Source: Pseudomonadota bacterium
Lineage (GTDB): Bacteria; Cyanobacteriota; Vampirovibrionia; LMEP-6097
Length of the DNA: 9,075 bases
Direction: 5' to 3'
Assembly (NCBI GenBank): GCA_009924885.1
Contig: RFQS01000086.1
Span: 1 to 9,075, forward strand
This document shows, one piece after another, positions 7,301 to 9,075 of this stretch. The notes beneath the pieces were generated by a model. It searched no databases and was not told where the DNA came from. It worked only from the letters and a program-made list of their open reading frames with translations. The position numbers and the translations under genes are program-made. Numbering within the stretch: the stretch's first letter is position 1; every line of letters starts with the position of its first letter.

Positions 7301-9075
7301 CTTGGACAAGGTCGTTAACCTTGTTTGTTAACATTTGACCAAGTTTAGTTACTAAAACTGAACTGCTCAAGGCTACCATGTCAGGTTTTGGTATACTTTT
7401 GTCTTCTCGCATTGAGCCATCTGGACCAGGTTCGGGTTTCTTCGTATTGAGATTAGAGAAATTTTGTTTATCTGCTTCGAAAACTTCACCAGCGTAAATA
7501 CCTTCAAAAGCGCTATTTTGAGAAAATTTAGAATAATCATCAAAAGTATTTATTAGGTAGCTAATTCTGTGAAGGCTATCTGCATTAGTATCTGCACTAA
7601 CGGCGCTAGTAGCTTCATGCATTTCAAGAAAACTTTTTACTAATTTAGGACTTGGCAGATCTCCATAGCCATCAATGGAAGTCTGTAGAGTTAGTGTAAC
7701 ATCTAGCCCTGTATTAGGGTCGATTACGTTCGAGCTTATTGGTCTTGGAATCTTAGGTACATCCTGTTCAACTGATGAAACACGATCTTTCATATTATCG
7801 ATGATTTTATCTAATGATTTATAGAGTTGAATTGCTCTAGAGAAATTCGTCTTATCACCAGTAGGACTCAAATCTAGGGTTCCGAATATAGCGGTGGTAC
7901 TAGCAAGCATAGCGGCTTGGTTGTTGTCAGCGGCGAAACCAGCATCTCCCCAGCCAGGATAGGTGGTGGTAGCATCAGTAAGAAAAGCTCCCATTTCATT
8001 GTATAAACCAGCTAAGTTATTTGAGGTTATGTATGAATTACCACTTTCAGTATTTAAATAACTCATTATGTGATTAGTTAGTGCTAGTTTAGTCGCTTTG
8101 AAAAATTGATCAAAATCCCGAACATCCATGATTGGAAAGCCAGCAGGTAAACCATTTTTGGCATTAGTACCATTAAGTGTGTTATTGGCTTCATCAGCAG
8201 TGATTGTGTGATTGGGGTTTGCATTGTAATAATACATAGCAGGCAGGTATTTATCTTTATTATTCGCCCAAGAGCTCGGCAAGAAATGTTGGGTAAGATC
8301 TGCTGGATTAGGTGAAAGACCATAATCCTCCTTCCTAACAGCAGTTTGGTTAAATAGATCTAAGGTGAATTGGCTCTCCGCAGAATTTGGAACGCCTCTT
8401 GTAAGGGTATTTTTAATTTGAGAACTTATATCTTTTGTTGCTGAGTTGATGTTTTGGAATAATGTTTTTTGAACTTCAGCATTTTCCCCAGTAGTTGTCA
8501 GTAATTTTCCTGAAAATAAATCGACTAAAGTTCTTTTATCTTCTACATAGCGATTTGCCGTAATATCAAAATTTTCAAGAAACAAATCCATTAACTGCAT
8601 CATTTGATTTGACATGTACGTCTGCGTAGGATTCCCAGAGCTTCGTAAATATCCAGATGTATCCTTGAGGAGTTTATCAAACTTAACTACCTTCAACTTC
8701 TTCGAGGTAGGGGTTTTAACTACATCTTTGTCATCTTCACCACCAACTTCTTCGAGGTAGGGGTTTTGTAATGGATTTAAGTTATTCAGAGCTTCATGAA
8801 TTAAGAAGCTCTTTGTGGATATTGCAGCATCCTTTTTTCCAAAAGTGGAGGTTATGGAGGCGCTTATATAAGACTGAGTGTAATATTTAGTAATCTTTTC
8901 AACATTGTCGTCAAATGTTAATTTATCAATGCCAGTAGGTATTGCATCAACACCATTCCAGTTCCAGTTCCAGTTTTCTATTATAGCAGTGACGTCGTTA
9001 GTATCAATACCAGTAGCTTGGGAAATTAAATCAGCTAAGCTACCTGTATCAGTAGCTTTAAAAGCACCATAAGAA
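4266..9075 (-). CDS. Giant cysteine-free protein of unknown function, 5'-truncated by window edge, frame-broken near its 3' end
   Basis: The frame is open from 9074 to the stop at 4266-4268, giving 1602 visible residues. No start is visible: the TTG at 8696 sits inside an open frame that continues 126 codons upstream to the edge. I recognise no domain family. By eye it is mostly short amphipathic helices joined by Pro/Asn/Gly/Thr linkers, rich in Asn, Thr, Ser, Asp and Leu. There is no hydrophobic stretch long enough for a membrane span and no cysteine. Two tandem modules of about 161 residues occupy residues 806-1127 or so. Lys-Pro linkers recur (TKKPEPGPDG, QEKPPRKID, REKPPRDID, IKKPKSGPES). 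A single-base loss in the A5 run at 4309-4313 would extend the product by 180 residues, to 1782 visible. Absence of cysteine, size and repeats suggest an exported or surface protein; this is inference, and the signal region is outside the window. Confidence 0.75.
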   Translation of the reverse strand, partial: SYGAFKATDTGSLADLISQATGIDTNDVTAIIENWNWNWNGVDAIPTGIDKLTFDDNVEKITKYYTQSYISASITSTFGKKDAAISTKSFLIHEALNNLNPLQNPYLEEVGGEDDKDVVKTPTSKKLKVVKFDKLLKDTSGYLRSSGNPTQTYMSNQMMQLMDLFLENFDITANRYVEDKRTLVDLFSGKLLTTTGENAEVQKTLFQNINSATKDISSQIKNTLTRGVPNSAESQFTLDLFNQTAVRKEDYGLSPNPADLTQHFLPSSWANNKDKYLPAMYYYNANPNHTITADEANNTLNGTNAKNGLPAGFPIMDVRDFDQFFKATKLALTNHIMSYLNTESGNSYITSNNLAGLYNEMGAFLTDATTTYPGWGDAGFAADNNQAAMLASTTAIFGTLDLSPTGDKTNFSRAIQLYKSLDKIIDNMKDRVSSVEQDVPKIPRPISSNVIDPNTGLDVTLTLQTSIDGYGDLPSPKLVKSFLEMHEATSAVSADTNADSLHRISYLINTFDDYSKFSQNSAFEGIYAGEVFEADKQNFSNLNTKKPEPGPDGSMREDKSIPKPDMVALSSSVLVTKLGQMLTNKVNDLVQENNVISINAVTRTGGPNTNIGKIDTTTLSGSKESQTYLNNILKQISLLSETNLNVDVSPVVALISNQMETAMQTLITNTDDDAHRMVFIDDKTIDELNNLLTTLNRVSTTLGTPMDNLKQLLNNADLNRLKGLAYPGVDPTHNAPGYYKFNSLRPGQQKLINDIRDKKFTINGSNYTVEGISAAISQPNIQNGILNTLGTLATNIRTMLYSSQQEKPPRKIDLVKAPELFQIHNAFNDAKIDLATLSGTTVSYNAIVNADVYEVGPGPAFIVTRRSLAIAADKNDIIQARKDLLEKLLYENTIGGVAINKLDKGNASNPYKDLLNPPTYSALDPSSKSFPSTLAGILDKDAFKAHIVNMNTFIEGFKNSLNDATREKPPRDIDPANDPIVAFSERAKFNFTGLNSIIDDSFWTSFTGSLNTTAIKTALINSKVGYQNLVDYTGADKANIIAARKKLLEFFLEGKLLDPDALPNTNNYTLTDIKTHDRYKNLITPVAYNYPPGDSITGTGPTSLVNAKRSDPLTLNSTVDNSKADSFTLREIMRGDADYTNSLDALETVMGNSAGFTTANKQLYIRKMQHFNILFNTLSGGTTKNPPLAAFGTPPELFGGNTQNLREYIESLASDTSITASTEFQTILTQVTNLIPITENINALEVSLAGEIKKPKSGPESEIYSTIHLLTQIENQTGSTPPNYEAGIIQLLNKRKIKDDTQTLPIIDLEHREAAAISPKDGLYQYSGYEANLEYLSFDLRKPATDPRNSVTGRNIAPDTSGNQGWDLKQLLGTKTSVLPPFTTLTDAREFLVALNEVYKDMQASKSPVIKEQLKIFDLWLRNNSFSPISDSALRGKDSLEADINILDHIAEGAIANGGVISPTTINTFLTASKAAAVINKKSLEDLDDIRTAGKGFAQRIDDGLTATKLRNYFQENIFYPSAAPFPKAGANDTRVDTTKDYFGRTLDNSNLPVFGVNIFGLDPDSGTTYTVPPAPPLPDAIASNSFKNFGSILRGVPVSLR
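4309..4313 (-). other. Frame-break site (A5 run in coding strand) linking the two giant-gene frames
   Basis: In the coding strand the upstream frame reads TTT AAA AAC TTC and ends 14 codons later at TAA. Removing one A gives TTT AAA ACT TCG, passing into the second frame as SFK-TSEVFYAVYQSV. The two frames then form one uninterrupted reading frame from 9074 to 3725 (5350 bases, less one, equals 1783 codons including stop). The site does not match the −1 slippery pattern X-XXY-YYZ in the zero frame, so an indel or consensus error is favoured over classic −1 frameshifting. The exact base could lie anywhere between about 4405 and 4266. Confidence 0.6.
4628..4634 (-). repeat. A7 homopolymer in the coding strand of the giant gene
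   Basis: Seven T on the + strand, read as AAT AAA AAA AGC (Asn-Lys-Lys-Ser) in the giant frame. Loss of one base would lead to a stop after roughly 23 codons. Runs of this length are moderately slippage-prone, but they are also expected by chance in AT-rich DNA. Confidence 0.6.
5229..5236 (-). repeat. C8 homopolymer inside the giant gene
   Basis: Eight G on the + strand, read as ACC CCC CCC AAC (Thr-Pro-Pro-Asn, about residue 1280). Loss of one C leads to TAA after 12-13 codons, and gain of one C leads to TAA after a similar distance. Every single-unit slip therefore switches off the downstream 340 or so residues of the main frame. Poly-C/G tracts of this kind are known contingency sites in surface genes of other bacteria. 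Confidence 0.75.
5694..6176 (-). repeat. Protein module B (second of two degenerate tandem repeats, about 161 residues)
   Basis: Begins with EKPPRDID (6153-6176). It carries DKANIIAARKKLLEFFL 69 codons later, starting at 5969, and then DRYKNLITPVAYNYPPGD. The same three blocks occur in the same order in the preceding module. The C-terminal boundary is set by assuming the same 161-codon period and is not otherwise marked. The function of the module is unknown. Confidence 0.65.
6177..6659 (-). repeat. Protein module A (first of two degenerate tandem repeats, about 161 residues)
   Basis: Begins with EKPPRKID (6636-6659). It carries DKNDIIQARKDLLEKLL 67 codons later, starting at 6458, and then NPYKDLLNPPTYSALDPSS. 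Against module B, 10 of 14 positions match across the DKxxIIxARKxLLE block, and 6 of 8 across EKPPRxID. The two EKPPR blocks lie exactly 161 codons apart. The repeat is visible at protein level and is largely degraded at DNA level. Confidence 0.7.
8694..8717. repeat. 24-bp direct repeat, copy 1
   Basis: An exact 24-base match to 8744-8767, offset by 50 bp. In the − strand frame this copy is read KTPTSKKL. Confidence 0.9.
8744..8767. repeat. 24-bp direct repeat, copy 2
   Basis: An exact 24-base match to 8694-8717. Because the 50-bp offset is not a multiple of three, this copy is read in a different phase, as QNPYLEEV. Recombination between the copies would remove 50 bp and end the upstream frame at EEVEGS-stop. 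Confidence 0.9.
8958..8975. repeat. Three-unit hexanucleotide repeat encoding Asn-Trp alternation
   Basis: Three perfect tandem copies of ccagtt on the + strand encode NWNWNW on the − strand (in ENWNWNWNGVD). The unit is a multiple of three, so expansion or contraction would stay in frame. A related NWDWE lies at the far C-terminus (3776-3790). Confidence 0.8.

Noticed and set aside
8084..8323. A second − strand open frame of 79 codons overlapping the giant gene
   Set aside because: It overlaps fully in another phase, and its content (IQQILPNISCRALGRI, with cysteines) is unlike the host protein; a shadow.
8694..8696. TTG at 8696 as the start of the giant gene
   Set aside because: The frame is open for 126 more codons to the window edge with similar composition, and no Shine-Dalgarno precedes the TTG. 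It would only become relevant if the 24-bp repeat marks a gene fusion.
8694..8767. CRISPR-like array from the 24-bp repeats
   Set aside because: There are only two copies with a 26-base gap that is coding sequence (GGEDDKDVV), no further repeats and no cas genes.

Overview
The window is gene-dense, AT-rich bacterial DNA. The left 3.7 kb holds conserved housekeeping genes, all on the + strand. The right 5.35 kb is one very large open frame on the − strand that I cannot assign to any family. PyrG and RecR read most like Cyanobacteria and their non-photosynthetic relatives (Melainabacteria/Vampirovibrionia). In PyrG this shows in the N-terminal block around residues 8-31 and 101-123, and in RecR in the segment around residues 104-129. 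That placement comes from remembered family sequences only and is tentative. No 16S rRNA or other decisive marker lies in the window.

Left region, 1-3703 (+): the 3' end of nrdA (class I ribonucleotide reductase large subunit), then ybaB/ebfC (nucleoid-associated protein) and recR (recombination mediator). A 72-base spacer follows, with a perfect 12-bp inverted repeat and an extended −10-like box, then gatC (amidotransferase subunit) and pyrG (CTP synthase). The themes are nucleotide supply (NrdA, PyrG), DNA binding and repair (YbaB, RecR) and translation fidelity (GatC). ybaB-recR is a common bacterial pair. nrdA-ybaB-recR and gatC-pyrG look like two transcription units separated by the spacer.

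Right region, 3725-9075 (−): the stop of pyrG faces the stop of this locus across 21 bases. The frame has no stop from the right edge of the window down to 4266, so the TTG at 8696 is not its start and the true N-terminus lies outside. A second open frame (3725-4396) picks up in the +1 phase. Dropping one base from an A5 run (T5 on the + strand, 4309-4313) joins the two into one 1782-residue visible product. The product has no cysteine in any residue I can read, is rich in Asn/Thr/Ser/Asp/Leu, shows no transmembrane segment by eye, and carries two degenerate tandem modules of about 161 residues.

The giant gene also contains several sequence features known elsewhere to be slippage- or recombination-prone: a C8 tract, an A7 tract, a 24-bp direct repeat offset by 50 bp that is read in two different frames, and a three-unit hexanucleotide repeat. 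Together with the A5 frame break, this makes a phase-variable or frameshift-regulated large exported protein the most interesting hypothesis here. A decaying pseudogene or a consensus error would explain the frame break equally well. No RNA genes, mobile elements or CRISPR arrays were seen, and no gene-free stretch exceeds 72 bases.
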